From Methanocella sp. (GTDB taxonomy: Archaea; Halobacteriota; Methanocellia; Methanocellales; Methanocellaceae), in NCBI RefSeq assembly GCF_035506375.1, contig NZ_DATJPM010000038.1, positions 1 to 64,000 of the forward strand: a DNA stretch of 64,000 nt, read 5' to 3'. Positions 1 through 8,783 of this stretch are shown piece by piece. Within the stretch, counting starts at the first letter, position 1. Each line of letters starts with the position of its first letter. Made by a program: the position numbers and the translations under genes. The notes under the pieces were generated by a model that was not told the DNA's origin, searched no databases, and saw nothing but the letters and a program-made list of their open reading frames with translations.

Positions 1-109
1 ATTTTTATCATTTGCGTAATAGCCAAATTTATCGATAGCTTCCGATTATCTTTTTCAATTTTTATGCTTTGTTGAATACGCCCTTTTAAGTCTCAGAGTG
101 TACAAAGGA

Positions 110-381
110 CACTATTTTCACCACAAAGGCACGAAGAGCACGGAGGCCCACAAAGACTTTTTTATAATTAAGAGACAAAGGACACAAAGCCGCTTTTTGA
201 GCTTATAAGATACAGGATATGATGGCACAGGGGCAAAAAGTGCTCTTGTTCATTCCACTGTGTCTTTGTATCCTTCGTGCCCTGATCGCCAATGAACCAG
301 CTTTGTGTACTTTGTAACTTAATTTAAAAAGAAAACTTTGTGAGCCTCCGTGCTCTTCGTGCCTTTGTGGTGAAAATAGTG
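110..381. repeat. Long inverted repeat with 46-bp arms (MITE-like)
   Basis: The arms are 110-155 and 336-381. They match as inverted repeats at 45 of 46 positions and contain the core CACAAAGGCACGAAGAGCAC. Weaker symmetry extends outward to TTTTAAG-type ends near 84-90 and 392-401. The roughly 180 bp between the arms repeat the words ACAAAG and CTTTGT but encode nothing I can recognise. No target-site duplication is obvious. The structure fits a palindromic dispersed element; whether it is mobile cannot be judged from one copy. Confidence 0.85.
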
Positions 382-517
382 CCCTCCGTCTCTTAAAAAG
401 CTTAAAATACGGGAGTAATTCAACACAGCAAATTTTTTTTAAAAATTAACTAGCTTAGTAATCGTTTACTAATTAACAAAACTTGACTTATTCAACACAG
501 CAAATATTTTAAAATAA

Positions 518-630
518 GTTGGTGCCGCCTGGTGTAAACCTGGTGTGGTTGAAACAAGAGTGCTTACAAGCGGCACCAGGGTTACACCAAGCCTCACGGA
601 ATTTTTATTTAATCACCAGGCGGTACCAAC
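518..630. repeat. Compound inverted repeat
   Basis: The outer arms 518-534 and 614-630 are inverted copies of GTTGGTGCCGCCTGGTG with one mismatch. Nested between them, TGGTGTAAACCTGGTGT is roughly inverted in CACCAGGGTTACACCA. Two copies of ATTCAACACAGCAAAT lie just upstream (about 418-433 and 489-504). No gene is visible in 1-723, so this stretch appears to be repeat DNA only. Confidence 0.75.
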
Positions 631-723
631 GATTTTTAATAAGTCTTAGGGAACTTAGAGCCCACTTCGAGCCACTTTGAGGCTGAAAACGTCTTCGAGC
701 ATTCTTATTATGCTTTGAGCCGC

Positions 724-1119
724 TTATCTGGTGCCGATGAGCTTCGATGCGGTATAGAATAAAAGCGCCATGACTACGATAGACGCGATAAGGGCGCCGT
801 AGAAGCCTGGCAGCAGGTGCATGCCGAAGGTAGCGTAGAGCACGATGCCGCAGAGCACGAGCGCGCCGATGGATATGGCAAGCAGCATCTTGGCCGTGTC
901 CTCGAAGCCCCGAAAGTTGAAAGAAAAGCCACGGCCCATGGTGCGCTTCGATCGGGAACGGTAGGTGTTCCGGGACGACAGGGATTTCTTGCCCTTGCGG
1001 CGTCCCTCGTTGCTGCCCATGCCGCCGCCTCTTCCGCCCTCTATGCGCCCGCCGTTGAATATCTGGTCCGCGTCCACGTCGTCGTAGCCGCTGAGCTCTT
1101 CCACCGAATCCAGCCCCAT
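724..1119 (-). CDS. Small two-helix membrane protein
   Basis: 131 residues. The first ~70 are polar and Gly/Arg/Ser-rich, probably disordered and cytoplasmic. Two hydrophobic segments follow (about residues 78-98 and 102-124) with a short loop between them. It is the last gene of a minus-strand run purA, Trm112-like, this gene, with a 13-bp gap to its neighbour, so co-transcription is likely. I do not recognise the family and infer no function. Confidence 0.7.
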   Translation of the reverse strand: MGLDSVEELSGYDDVDADQIFNGGRIEGGRGGGMGSNEGRRKGKKSLSSRNTYRSRSKRTMGRGFSFNFRGFEDTAKMLLAISIGALVLCGIVLYATFGMHLLPGFYGALIASIVVMALLFYTASKLIGTR

Positions 1120-1132
1120 TCGCTCACCCGTC

Positions 1133-1312
1133 CTATCGCAACTCGGGCGGCAGTAAATTAGGTATGCCGTCCTCTATTGGGTAGTTTTCGTTACACTTCT
1201 TGCAGTGGAGCGTGCCCTCGATCACTTCTGGGCCGCTCTCTTTTTTAACAGTCAGCTCCAGGTCGCCCTTACATACAGGGCAGCACAGGATGTCCATCAG
1301 GTCTTTTTTCAT
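1133..1312 (-). CDS. Trm112-like zinc-ribbon protein
   Basis: 59 residues starting MKKDLMDILCCPVCKGDLEL. Cys pairs CPVC and CKKC flank the core and would bind zinc. The C-terminus YPIEDGIPNLLPPELR is typical of Trm112/UPF0434 proteins, which bind and activate methyltransferases acting on tRNA and translation factors. It starts 4 bp after the purA stop codon and is followed closely by the small membrane protein, so it sits in a purA operon. The methyltransferase partner is not nearby. Confidence 0.85.
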   Translation of the reverse strand: MKKDLMDILCCPVCKGDLELTVKKESGPEVIEGTLHCKKCNENYPIEDGIPNLLPPELR

Positions 1313-1316
1313 GAGA

Positions 1317-2330
1317 TCACTTCTTATAGTCGCGAAGGTCCACGATATCGTTCTGGCCAGGGCCCGTGGACAGCAGCGTGAACGGCACGCCCGCGTCCTT
1401 CTCGGCCTGCTTCACGAAGTCCTTGACCTTCCCGGTAAGCTTATCGTAGTCGCTGACTCCCTTCACCAGGGGGTCGATCCTGTCCAGGCCTGTGATGGCC
1501 GCCTGGGTGGCACCGTTGATCATGGCCGAGTAGCGGGCCATCTTCGGGTCCCAGTAGCCGATGCGCCGGGCCCTTCCGGTGACGGTGCCGAATTCGGCGA
1601 TGCCTCGCTTTTGAGCCTCTTCGGGGGTCATCTCCGTCTCGAAGGGGCCCTCACCGACCCGGGTCGGGAACGCCTTGAAGACGACGACCACTTCGTCGAT
1701 CCTCGTGGGCCCGACGCCAACGTCGGCCGCCAGCGAGGAGGCTGAGGTGTCCTTCGACGTGACGAAGGGATAAGTGCCATAATACAGAGAAATTCCAAAA
1801 CCCTGGGAGCCCTCGATGATGATGTTCTCGCCTCGGTCCAGGGCGGCGTTGCACTCCTGGGACACGTCGGTGAGGTATTTTTTAAGGGAATCCACGTCCG
1901 CGGCCTGCTTTGCGCTGCGCATGACGCGCTCCTTGTTGGCCGGCCCGCAGCCGGTGCCCGTGGTGCCGATCTTCTTGGCCAGGCGCTCGGTGTTCCTGTC
2001 CTCCTCGATGTGCTTCTCCTCGATGATGGAGCAGCGATAATCGACGCCGATGCGGTCGCCGCACTCTAAAAGCTTGACTTCGCGGTCCAGGACGACCGGG
2101 TCGACGAGGACGCCGGCGCCGATTAAAAGACGCGCTTTATCGTAAACGAATCCTGAGGGGACCATGCGGACCCCGTACTTGACCCCATCCTTGAAGACGG
2201 TGTGTCCGGCGTTCGGGCCCACGCCTCCCCTCGCGATGATGGAGGGGTGCTCCGCATAGGCGATGTGGGCAACGATCTTGCCCTTGCCTTCGTCGCCAAA
2301 AAACCCACCCACAACGATGGTCGAAACCAT
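1317..2330 (-). CDS. purA: Adenylosuccinate synthetase
   Basis: 337 residues, the short archaeal form (bacterial enzymes are ~430). It joins IMP and aspartate using GTP, the first committed step to AMP. The N-terminal [11 protein letters not shown] is the IMP/GTP-binding P-loop-like motif with the catalytic Asp, and GPNAGHT carries the catalytic His. [17 protein letters not shown] and [12 protein letters not shown] are further family motifs. It is the first gene of a minus-strand operon and is divergent from the lipoprotein gene at 2453. Confidence 0.96.
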   Translation of the reverse strand: MVSTIVVGGFFGDEGKGKIVAHIAYAEHPSIIARGGVGPNAGHTVFKDGVKYGVRMVPSGFVYDKARLLIGAGVLVDPVVLDREVKLLECGDRIGVDYRCSIIEEKHIEEDRNTERLAKKIGTTGTGCGPANKERVMRSAKQAADVDSLKKYLTDVSQECNAALDRGENIIIEGSQGFGISLYYGTYPFVTSKDTSASSLAADVGVGPTRIDEVVVVFKAFPTRVGEGPFETEMTPEEAQKRGIAEFGTVTGRARRIGYWDPKMARYSAMINGATQAAITGLDRIDPLVKGVSDYDKLTGKVKDFVKQAEKDAGVPFTLLSTGPGQNDIVDLRDYKK

Positions 2331-2452
2331 TGGTAAGACTCTCCATCCTACCTATACCGGCTATTCGTTAAAAAGATTGCTATCTCCGCATAACCGCGGT
2401 ATCGGCCGTAGCTTACGGAATGCCTATATTCTATGGCCCCGATTTTCCTCTG

Positions 2453-2866
2453 ATGAGAGTTAAAACAGTCATTCTTCTGGCTGTAATGGCAGTGGCTGGA
2501 GCCATGAGCTCTGGCTGCGTAACGGGCGCCTCGGGCGAGTATGGCACGCTCGCGGGCAACGTCACCGTGGGTCCCCTGACACCGGTAGAGCGAGTCGATG
2601 CGACGCCCATCCTGCCGCCGCCGGAAGTCTTCACCAGCCGCCACCTTGTCGTCTACGCATCGGACGGCACGACTAAGGTCGCCGACGTCGATATCGTCCC
2701 CGCGGGCTACTATGGCAAGTATAGCGTATCCCTCCAGCCGGGCACGTATGTGCTGGACTACCTACGCCAGGGCATCGGCCGTGCCAGCCCTCTGCCGAAG
2801 CAGGTGAACGTCGAGGCGGGCAGGACAACGGTAGTGGACGTCGACTTCGATACCGGCATACGTTGA
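2453..2866 (+). CDS. Predicted secreted lipoprotein
   Basis: 137 residues from the chosen ATG (an in-frame ATG lies at 2420, but the basic and hydrophobic signal starts at MRVKTVILLAVM). A lipobox-like SSGC ends the signal segment near residue 22, so the mature protein should be lipid-anchored outside the cell. The rest is predicted beta-rich with a YGKYSVSLQPGTYVLDY stretch resembling carboxypeptidase-regulatory or transthyretin-like folds. It converges on the next gene, with 2 bp between the stop codons. Function unknown. Confidence 0.7.
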   Translation: MRVKTVILLAVMAVAGAMSSGCVTGASGEYGTLAGNVTVGPLTPVERVDATPILPPPEVFTSRHLVVYASDGTTKVADVDIVPAGYYGKYSVSLQPGTYVLDYLRQGIGRASPLPKQVNVEAGRTTVVDVDFDTGIR

Positions 2867-2868
2867 GC

Positions 2869-3216
2869 CTATAGTATGGCCCGGTCCATTTTGCGGGCCA
2901 TATAGCGCAGGTAGTGCGGCTTAAAGGACCGTATGTCATTGGTTTCCAGGTGGACCAGCGTAACACTTTCGTCGTCATGGTATGAGATGAACAGCATTTC
3001 ATCGTCAGTGACGGGCGAGCCATCCTTCGTGAAGACGATGCCCAGCGTGCGGATCTCCTTTATGAGTGAGTCGTCGTCGGTGAACGGCCCGATCAGCTCC
3101 ACCAGGTCCCCGGCGCTGTAGCCCTCTCCGAGCTCCGGGTAGACGAGCTCCTTGTAGGCGGCCAGTGCCCGTTTCTTCGCTTCCATGTCCAGGTCATCGA
3201 ACAATATTGGTCCCAT
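2869..3216 (-). CDS. Uncharacterised small acidic protein
   Basis: 115 residues, soluble, with no signal or membrane segment. The N-terminus MGPILFDDLDMEAKKRALAA looks helical, and the C-terminal half is mixed alpha/beta. It has no cysteines or recognisable catalytic motifs. It is convergent with the lipoprotein gene and preceded by an AT-containing region with a possible promoter (3217-3240). Codon usage is like its neighbours, so it is probably a real gene. Confidence 0.65.
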   Translation of the reverse strand: MGPILFDDLDMEAKKRALAAYKELVYPELGEGYSAGDLVELIGPFTDDDSLIKEIRTLGIVFTKDGSPVTDDEMLFISYHDDESVTLVHLETNDIRSFKPHYLRYMARKMDRAIL

Positions 3217-3817
3217 ATCGATATCACCAATATCGTTATAGGCGGGAGTACTTAAATCTCATTCTCGAAGGTTCGGCGCCGCACCGCATTAGCGGCCGGC
3301 GTAGCTCCGGCTTTTATAGCTTTTCGCTGAATAATAGATTGAACTTCTGGAAAGATGCCTTATTTCCATATTAATTTTATAACCTGAAACATCGGAACAT
3401 GTTATAGAGGGGTATATGAGGGTAAGGAGGGACGCGAGAGGGCCGTCACTGCCATGACGCCGCCTCGCCAATTACCGTCATCGCCGCGGAAAGCGCCCCG
3501 GACGCTCTGGCATCACCCGCTGTAACGCCCGGTGCTGAACCATAAAAATCACCCCGCACTTGCTGCTCTCCTGAAGAGGGGGAGTATTCACAAGAAGTTC
3601 TTGGCCGAATCTGCGGGCGCTTCCGCTTTCCCCTCGCTCTATCATGCGCGTCGTATAGTATGGCATTTCGAGTGACCCGACGGAGATCCGCTGAGGGTTT
3701 TATCGTCGCAAGAGTAAGGTCGCCGTTGGGTCTATAAAAATGGATTATTTATTTTTCAGCGTGCCATTAACAATTTATTTATAGGACTTTCATTAACTCA
3801 TAGACCGAGAGGGTGCT
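3217..3817. other. Intergenic stretch without a supported gene
   Basis: About 600 bp between divergent genes. Open frames here are short, have poor codon use and lack ribosome-binding sites. The right end carries an AT-rich block (TTATTTATTTTTCAG near 3745, ATTTATTTATAG near 3774) that probably holds the TATA box of the downstream oxidase operon. A GAGAGGG ribosome-binding site lies at 3807-3813. I see no convincing RNA gene. Confidence 0.5.
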
Positions 3818-5185
3818 TTGTTCGAGGAGCTACAAGCCATCGTGGGCCCGGACCGGGTGACCCGGGACCCGGGGGAGCTATACTGTTATTCGTTCGACTC
3901 GTCATACGTCAGGGGTAACGCCGATTTCGTGGTAAGGCCAAAGAGCTCCGAAGAGCTCGCCGAAATAGTAAAGCTGGCCGGCAGATACGGTACGCCCATC
4001 GTGGCCCGGGGCTCGGCGAGCGGGCTGACCGGCGGCTCGGTGCCCGTGAAGGGCGGCATAGTCCTCGACATGACGGGCATGAACCGTATCCTGGAGCTGG
4101 AGATCGAGAACCTCCAGGTGGTCATCGAGCCGGGGATCATCCACAAGGACCTGAACAGTGAGCTCATGAAGCACGGCTTCTTCTTCCCCCCGGACCCCGG
4201 GAGCAGCGACATGTGCACCGTGGGCGGCCTCATCGCCAACGGGGGGAGCGGCATGCACTCCGTCAAATACGGCACGGTCAAAGACTATGTACTCGGCCTG
4301 GAGGTCGTGCTGCCCAACGGCGACATCATCAACACGGGCTGTAAGGCGCCTAAGACGTCCTCGGGCTACGATCTCACTCACCTTTTTATTGGCAGCGAGG
4401 GCACGCTGGGAGTCGTAACAAAAGCCCGCCTCAAGATCCACCCGCTCCCCGAGACGAGGTCCATTTTAATGGCCACGTTCGGCCGCATCGAGGACGCGGG
4501 GAAAGCGGCCGTGACGGTGCTATCCTCGGGCGTCATACCCGCGGCCATGGAGATCATGGACCGCAGCGCCATCAGAGCCGTAAAAGAGATCGACCCCACG
4601 CTGGAGGTACCGGACGTGGACGCCATGCTCCTGTTCGAGATGGACGGCTATCGTGAGAGCGTTAAAAGAGAAGTCGGCCAGGTCTGTGATGCCTGCGAGC
4701 GCTGCGGCGGAAAGACGCGGGTCGCTAAAAACAAGAGCGAGGAAGAGCGGCTCTGGTCGGCCAGGCGGCTCGTGGGCGTGGCCATTACCAGGCTGAACCC
4801 TGGCAAGGTCCGGGTCTATGAGGCCGAGGACATCGGGGTGCCCATCAAGGACGTGCCCTTCATGCTCAAGAAGATCCAGGAGATAGGGCGGAAACACGGC
4901 ATGTCCCTGGTCACGTACGGCCACATAGGGGACGGCAACCTGCACACAGGCATCGCGATCAACCCCCGGGACGAGGGCGAGTGGAAGAAGGTCCACGCGG
5001 TCAAGGAGGATATCTACGACGTTGTCCTCAGCCTTGGCGGTACGCTGCCCGCCGAGCATGGCGTCGGCATTATACGGGCCGATTACATGGCGCGGGCCCA
5101 TGGGAAAGGCTATGAGGTCATGAAGGCCATAAAAAGAGCGGTGGACCCGCAGAACATCATGAACCCCGGCAAGATGGGCATGTAA
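3818..5185 (+). CDS. FAD-linked 2-hydroxyacid oxidase (GlcD-like)
   Basis: 455 residues from a TTG start with GAGAGGG just upstream. This is the glycolate oxidase subunit D / D-lactate dehydrogenase family. The N-terminal FAD_binding_4 domain shows GTPIVARGSASGLTGGSVPV and PGSSDMCTVGGLIANGGSGM, and SEGTLGVVTKA is also characteristic. The C-terminal oxidase domain has GHIGDGNLH, which binds the catalytic metal and substrate, and ends in the standard NPGKMGM. It would oxidise a 2-hydroxyacid such as D-lactate or glycolate and pass electrons to the Fe-S partner encoded 10 bp downstream. Confidence 0.92.
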   Translation: MFEELQAIVGPDRVTRDPGELYCYSFDSSYVRGNADFVVRPKSSEELAEIVKLAGRYGTPIVARGSASGLTGGSVPVKGGIVLDMTGMNRILELEIENLQVVIEPGIIHKDLNSELMKHGFFFPPDPGSSDMCTVGGLIANGGSGMHSVKYGTVKDYVLGLEVVLPNGDIINTGCKAPKTSSGYDLTHLFIGSEGTLGVVTKARLKIHPLPETRSILMATFGRIEDAGKAAVTVLSSGVIPAAMEIMDRSAIRAVKEIDPTLEVPDVDAMLLFEMDGYRESVKREVGQVCDACERCGGKTRVAKNKSEEERLWSARRLVGVAITRLNPGKVRVYEAEDIGVPIKDVPFMLKKIQEIGRKHGMSLVTYGHIGDGNLHTGIAINPRDEGEWKKVHAVKEDIYDVVLSLGGTLPAEHGVGIIRADYMARAHGKGYEVMKAIKRAVDPQNIMNPGKMGM

Positions 5186-5195
5186 AGGTAACATT

Positions 5196-6236
5196 ATGAT
5201 CCAGGATCACATCGAGGACATCATCAAGTGCACAAGATGCGGCCGATGCACGGCGCTATGCCCGATTCACGATGAACTGGGCTGGGAGTCGACCAGCTCC
5301 CGGGGCCGGATGCTGCTCGCCCGGGCGCTGGCGGAGGGAGCGCAGCCCTCTGAGGCCATGAAAAGGTCGTTCTACACCTGCCTCACGTGCTCCATATGCA
5401 CCTCGACCTGCCCCTCGGGGGCAAAGCCCGACGAGGTCATGGAAGCGGCCCGGCGCGAGATGATCGGGCGGGGCGCATCGCCGCCATATTACGATACCAT
5501 CCTCGAGAATATCACGAAGCACGGGAACTCCCTGGGCGATCCTGGCCCCAGGAACGCATGGGTGCCGGAAGAGATGAGGCTGAAGGGTAAAACGGACATC
5601 ATATACTGGGTCGGCTGCCTAACCTCCTACAGGCAGCAGCAGGCCGCCCTGGCGAATTTAAAGATATTAAGCCGCTTTGGGGCCCGGGTGCTCGACGACG
5701 AGCGGTGCTGCGGCTCGCCGCTGCTCCGCCTGGGCGGCGACTCGCCGGCTCTCGAGCACAATATGAATGAAATATGCATGAGCGGCGCGAAGATGCTGGT
5801 CACCGGGTGCGCCGGGTGCTATAAGACGCTGAAGGAGAGCCTGGGCATCGAGGTGCTCCACGCGACGCAGTTCGTCGCGCGGCACATCGACGAGCTGCCG
5901 CTCAAGCGGCTCCCGTACAGGGTGAGCTATCACGACCCCTGCCACCTGGGCAGGTGTATGAAAGTTTATGATGAACCCCGCGAAATAATCAAGCGCATCT
6001 GCGAGTTCGAGGAGATGGCCACGTCGCGGCAGAACGCCCGCTGCTGCGGGGGCGGAGGAGGCGTACGCCGCGGCTACGGGGACCTGGCCAGAAGTGTCGC
6101 GAGGAAAAGGCTCTCGGAGGCCCCCGAGAATATCGATTACATCATTACGGCATGCCCCATGTGCAACGCGAACCTACGGGACGCGGGCGGCAAGACGCTC
6201 GACATCTCGGAGCTGGTGTTAATGTCGCTGATCTAG
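5196..6236 (+). CDS. Fe-S/CCG-domain subunit (GlcF/HdrD-like)
   Basis: 346 residues. Two [4Fe-4S] ferredoxin motifs open the protein (CTRCGRCTALCP, and CLTCSICTSTCP near residue 65). Two cysteine-rich CCG domains follow: WVGCLTSYRQ, CCGSP and TGCAGCYK, then HDPCHLGRC, CCGGGGGVR and ACPMCNANL. This is the architecture of GlcF and of the HdrD catalytic half. It most likely accepts electrons from the flavoprotein just upstream and relays them to quinone-like methanophenazine or a heterodisulfide-type acceptor; the acceptor is inference. The next gene begins within 10 bp. Confidence 0.9.
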   Translation: MIQDHIEDIIKCTRCGRCTALCPIHDELGWESTSSRGRMLLARALAEGAQPSEAMKRSFYTCLTCSICTSTCPSGAKPDEVMEAARREMIGRGASPPYYDTILENITKHGNSLGDPGPRNAWVPEEMRLKGKTDIIYWVGCLTSYRQQQAALANLKILSRFGARVLDDERCCGSPLLRLGGDSPALEHNMNEICMSGAKMLVTGCAGCYKTLKESLGIEVLHATQFVARHIDELPLKRLPYRVSYHDPCHLGRCMKVYDEPREIIKRICEFEEMATSRQNARCCGGGGGVRRGYGDLARSVARKRLSEAPENIDYIITACPMCNANLRDAGGKTLDISELVLMSLI

Positions 6237-6245
6237 GTGAGTCTG

Positions 6246-7490
6246 ATGACGACAGTCGATCTGAAATACGGGAAAGGCCACTTTGAAGTGAACGTGCCCG
6301 ACGAGAATTTAGCGGGGATCATCCTGCCAAAGGAGCTTACGGGCGTCAAGGACGAGCAGGCGGAGATACGGCGGGCACTGGAGAGCCCGATCGGCTCGCC
6401 GAAGCTCCGGGAAAAGGTGAAGGCGGGCATGAAGGTCGTGGTTATCATCAGCGACGCGACCCGGCCCTGCCCCTCGTACAAATTCCTGCCCATCCTGCTG
6501 GACGAGATCAACGCCGGCGGCGTCCCCGATAAGGACATCACCGTGGTCATCGCGCTGGGCAGCCACCGGAACTCCACGCCGGAGGAGCAGAAGGCGCTCA
6601 TGGGCCCGGCCTACGGCCGCGTCCGGAACGTCGACCACGACAGGCACGACTGCAAGTACATCGGCACCTCAAGCTTCGGCCACCGCATCGAGATATTCAG
6701 GGAGGTCGTGGACGCCGACTTCATCGTGTGCACGGGGAACACCGAGTACCACTATTTTGCGGGCTATTCGGGTGGCGTCAAGGCCGTACTGCCCGGGTGC
6801 GCGAGCCACGATACCATAGAGGTCAACCACGCGATGATGGTCAGCCCGAAGGCCGAGACGGGACGGCTGGACGGCCCGATACGCCAGGAAATCGACGAGG
6901 TCCCCGGCATGCTGAAGATAGGATTTTTACTCGACGTGGTGCTCAACAGCAAGAAAGAGATCGTCGCGGCGGTCGCAGGGGACGTCATGAAGGCCCACCG
7001 GGAGGGCGTCAAGTACGTGGACAGCATGTACAGTGTCAATGTGCAAAAGGCCGACATCGTCATCACCAGCGCCGGCGGTTACCCCAAGGACATCAACATG
7101 TACCAGGCGCAGAAGGCCATGGATAACTGCAAGCACGCCGTCCGGAACGGCGGCACGATGATCCTCGTGGCCCGGTGCCAGGAATGTCTGGGCAACGACG
7201 TGTTCGCCTGCTGGGTGGACGAGGCCACGACAATAGAAGCACAGGCCCGGCGCATGGACGAGCATTTCGAGCTCGGCGGCCATAAGGCGTCCGTCATCGC
7301 GAAGACCGCGATGAAGTGCGAAATAGACCTCATCTCCGAGATACCGGAAGAGACTGTGCGCAAGATGTTCGTCATCCCTGCGAAGTCGCCCCAGGAAGCC
7401 CTGGAAGACGCCCTGAAGAAGCATGGCCCGGGGGCGAAAGTGCTGGTGTCTCCGTTCGGCGGCATGGTGTTGCCAAAGCCGCTCGAATAA
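6246..7490 (+). CDS. LarA-family nickel-pincer racemase
   Basis: 414 residues from the ATG, which has AGGTGA 5 bp upstream; an in-frame GTG at 6237 overlaps that site. LarA racemises lactate with a nickel-pincer nucleotide. SDATRPCPSYKF, ALGSHR and the HYFAGYSGGVKAVLPG segment, with the cofactor-anchoring Lys and a catalytic His, are all present. LarA homologues act on various 2-hydroxyacids, so the substrate is open. Position after GlcD/GlcF-like genes suggests it converts one enantiomer into the one the oxidase uses. The cofactor-making larB, larC and larE are not in this window. Confidence 0.88.
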   Translation: MTTVDLKYGKGHFEVNVPDENLAGIILPKELTGVKDEQAEIRRALESPIGSPKLREKVKAGMKVVVIISDATRPCPSYKFLPILLDEINAGGVPDKDITVVIALGSHRNSTPEEQKALMGPAYGRVRNVDHDRHDCKYIGTSSFGHRIEIFREVVDADFIVCTGNTEYHYFAGYSGGVKAVLPGCASHDTIEVNHAMMVSPKAETGRLDGPIRQEIDEVPGMLKIGFLLDVVLNSKKEIVAAVAGDVMKAHREGVKYVDSMYSVNVQKADIVITSAGGYPKDINMYQAQKAMDNCKHAVRNGGTMILVARCQECLGNDVFACWVDEATTIEAQARRMDEHFELGGHKASVIAKTAMKCEIDLISEIPEETVRKMFVIPAKSPQEALEDALKKHGPGAKVLVSPFGGMVLPKPLE

Positions 7491-7530
7491 TTAGCAGGCA
7501 TCTGGTGCTTCCAAAGCCCCTCTAATTATT
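7461..7530 (+). repeat. Duplicated 3' end of the larA-like gene
   Basis: The last ~30 bp of the racemase gene (7461-7493, containing CCAAAGCCGCTCGAATAATTA) recur in altered form at 7497-7530 (CCAAAGCCCCTCTAATTATT), a tandem spacing of about 36 bp. The copy lies after the stop codon. It looks like a small slippage duplication that has since diverged. Confidence 0.6.
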
Positions 7531-7679
7531 TTTACCGTTGTCATTGTCCGGCTTCTCGTTATTATCCATGCCATATTTATGCTAAATTAAAGGTTTAACA
7601 CCTAAAAAGATGCCTTTACCCCATATAAGATTTTTATTCTAACGCGTCGAGTATTGTTTAACTAAGGAGGGTATTGATT

Positions 7680-8051
7680 ATGAGGGTAAAACTTTTAATA
7701 GCAGTGGCCTTAGCCAGTATTTTCTTACTGGCAGGCTCATTAATGGCTGGGGCGGTAGAAGGTACGACCGGTGTCAGCTATACCAATGTCTGCGTTCCCA
7801 CGGTGAACCAGGTCCCCATCGTGGAACCTTCGTGCGTCGTGCCGTGCTTCTCGTTCCCGGCTTGCCCGGCCCCGCAGACGAACCAGATCCTGGCGAACAC
7901 GATCTCGCTCGGCGGCCCGGCGATCCAGACTTCGATTAAGCTGTACGGCCCGCAGACCCCGTCGTTCGAGTCACCGGACTTCGTTCTGCCGATACTGTGC
8001 CCGCCGCACATATCGCCGTTCATCAGCTATTCCCCGATCTTCGACCCCTGA
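7680..8051 (+). CDS. Secreted Cys/Pro-rich protein
   Basis: 123 residues. The ATG at 7680 has an ideal AAGGAGG at 7664-7670; a TTG two codons earlier is too close to it. The N-terminus MRVKLLIAVALASIFLLAGSL is a signal peptide ending near AGA. The mature part has five or more cysteines (CVP, CVVPC, CPAP, CPP) and many prolines, suggesting a disulfide-bonded surface protein. A strong hairpin follows the gene, so it is probably monocistronic. No known domain. Confidence 0.75.
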   Translation: MRVKLLIAVALASIFLLAGSLMAGAVEGTTGVSYTNVCVPTVNQVPIVEPSCVVPCFSFPACPAPQTNQILANTISLGGPAIQTSIKLYGPQTPSFESPDFVLPILCPPHISPFISYSPIFDP

Positions 8052-8084
8052 TCAGGGCGGATAACGGCCAGGCATAGCCGCAGC

Positions 8085-8134
8085 AAAACGCCGTCATGCC
8101 GGAGGGATCCCTAAGGCCCCCCGGCAGGCGTTTT
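8085..8134 (+). terminator. GC-rich hairpin after the secreted-protein gene
   Basis: AAAACGCC plus TGCCGG (8085-8102, with a 4-nt bulge) pairs with CCGGCAGGCGTTTT (8121-8134), giving a stable stem with a T run at its end. It lies 34 bp after the stop codon at 8051. It also argues that the next gene starts downstream of it rather than at the upstream in-frame ATG at 8096. Confidence 0.7.
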
Positions 8135-8242
8135 AAGCGCATGGGACCGAAAAACGCTTTTTTAGACTATTTTCTCTGGCGCCGCAGGACGCGCTTTAAT
8201 ATTATAACGACACGCCGCATTCATTATACCGGGGTCATTTTT

Positions 8243-8779
8243 ATGCTGAGGAAACTGCCTGCCCTGGATATCGAGGGCCCGCCCATCGCCGATCCTGGGC
8301 AATGGCGGCTCAAGGTGGATGGAATGGTAGAGCGCCCCCGGACTTACTCCATTCAGGAGATCCGGGCGCTCGAGCCGGCTGAGGCCACGGTGCCCTTCGT
8401 CTGCGTGGAGGGCTGGGACATGTGGGTGAAGTGGAAGGGCGTCCGGCTGCGCCGGATAATCGAGGACGTGAAGCCGCTGCCGGAGGCGTGCTGGCTGACG
8501 TTCTACTCCTGCAGCGAGTACACGGACAGCTTATTTATCAAGGACGCCATGGACGACCGGACTATGCTGGCATACGGCTACGAGGACGGCGAACTGCCCG
8601 CGGAGAACGGCGGGCCGTTAAGGCTGGTCGTGCCATTCAAGCTCGCCTATAAGTCGGTGAAGTGGCTTCAGCGCATCAGCTTCGTGGGCTCTGAGGAGCC
8701 AGGATACTGGGAAAAGATGGGGTACCCGCCGGAGGCGGGCATACCGGACGGGACGAAGATGAAGTACGGCCTGCGGTGA
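8243..8779 (+). CDS. Sulfite-oxidase-fold molybdopterin oxidoreductase
   Basis: 178 residues from the ATG at 8243. An in-frame ATG at 8096 lies inside the upstream hairpin, and an AT-rich promoter-like TTTAATATTATAA sits at 8193-8205. The protein matches the Oxidored_molyb domain: WRLKVDGMVERPRTYSIQEI, then VPFVCVEGWDMWVKWKGV, where the Cys should ligate the metal of the pterin cofactor. The C-terminus has YKSVKWLQRISFV. It is smaller than YedY and lacks a Tat signal, so it is cytoplasmic. Substrate unknown. The debranching-enzyme gene starts 4 bp after it. Confidence 0.82.
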   Translation: MLRKLPALDIEGPPIADPGQWRLKVDGMVERPRTYSIQEIRALEPAEATVPFVCVEGWDMWVKWKGVRLRRIIEDVKPLPEACWLTFYSCSEYTDSLFIKDAMDDRTMLAYGYEDGELPAENGGPLRLVVPFKLAYKSVKWLQRISFVGSEEPGYWEKMGYPPEAGIPDGTKMKYGLR

Positions 8780-8783
8780 TATC

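Noticed and set aside
3478..3666. 62-codon minus-strand frame in the 3.2-3.8 kb gap
   Set aside because: No ribosome-binding site, mixed composition and no recognisable domain.
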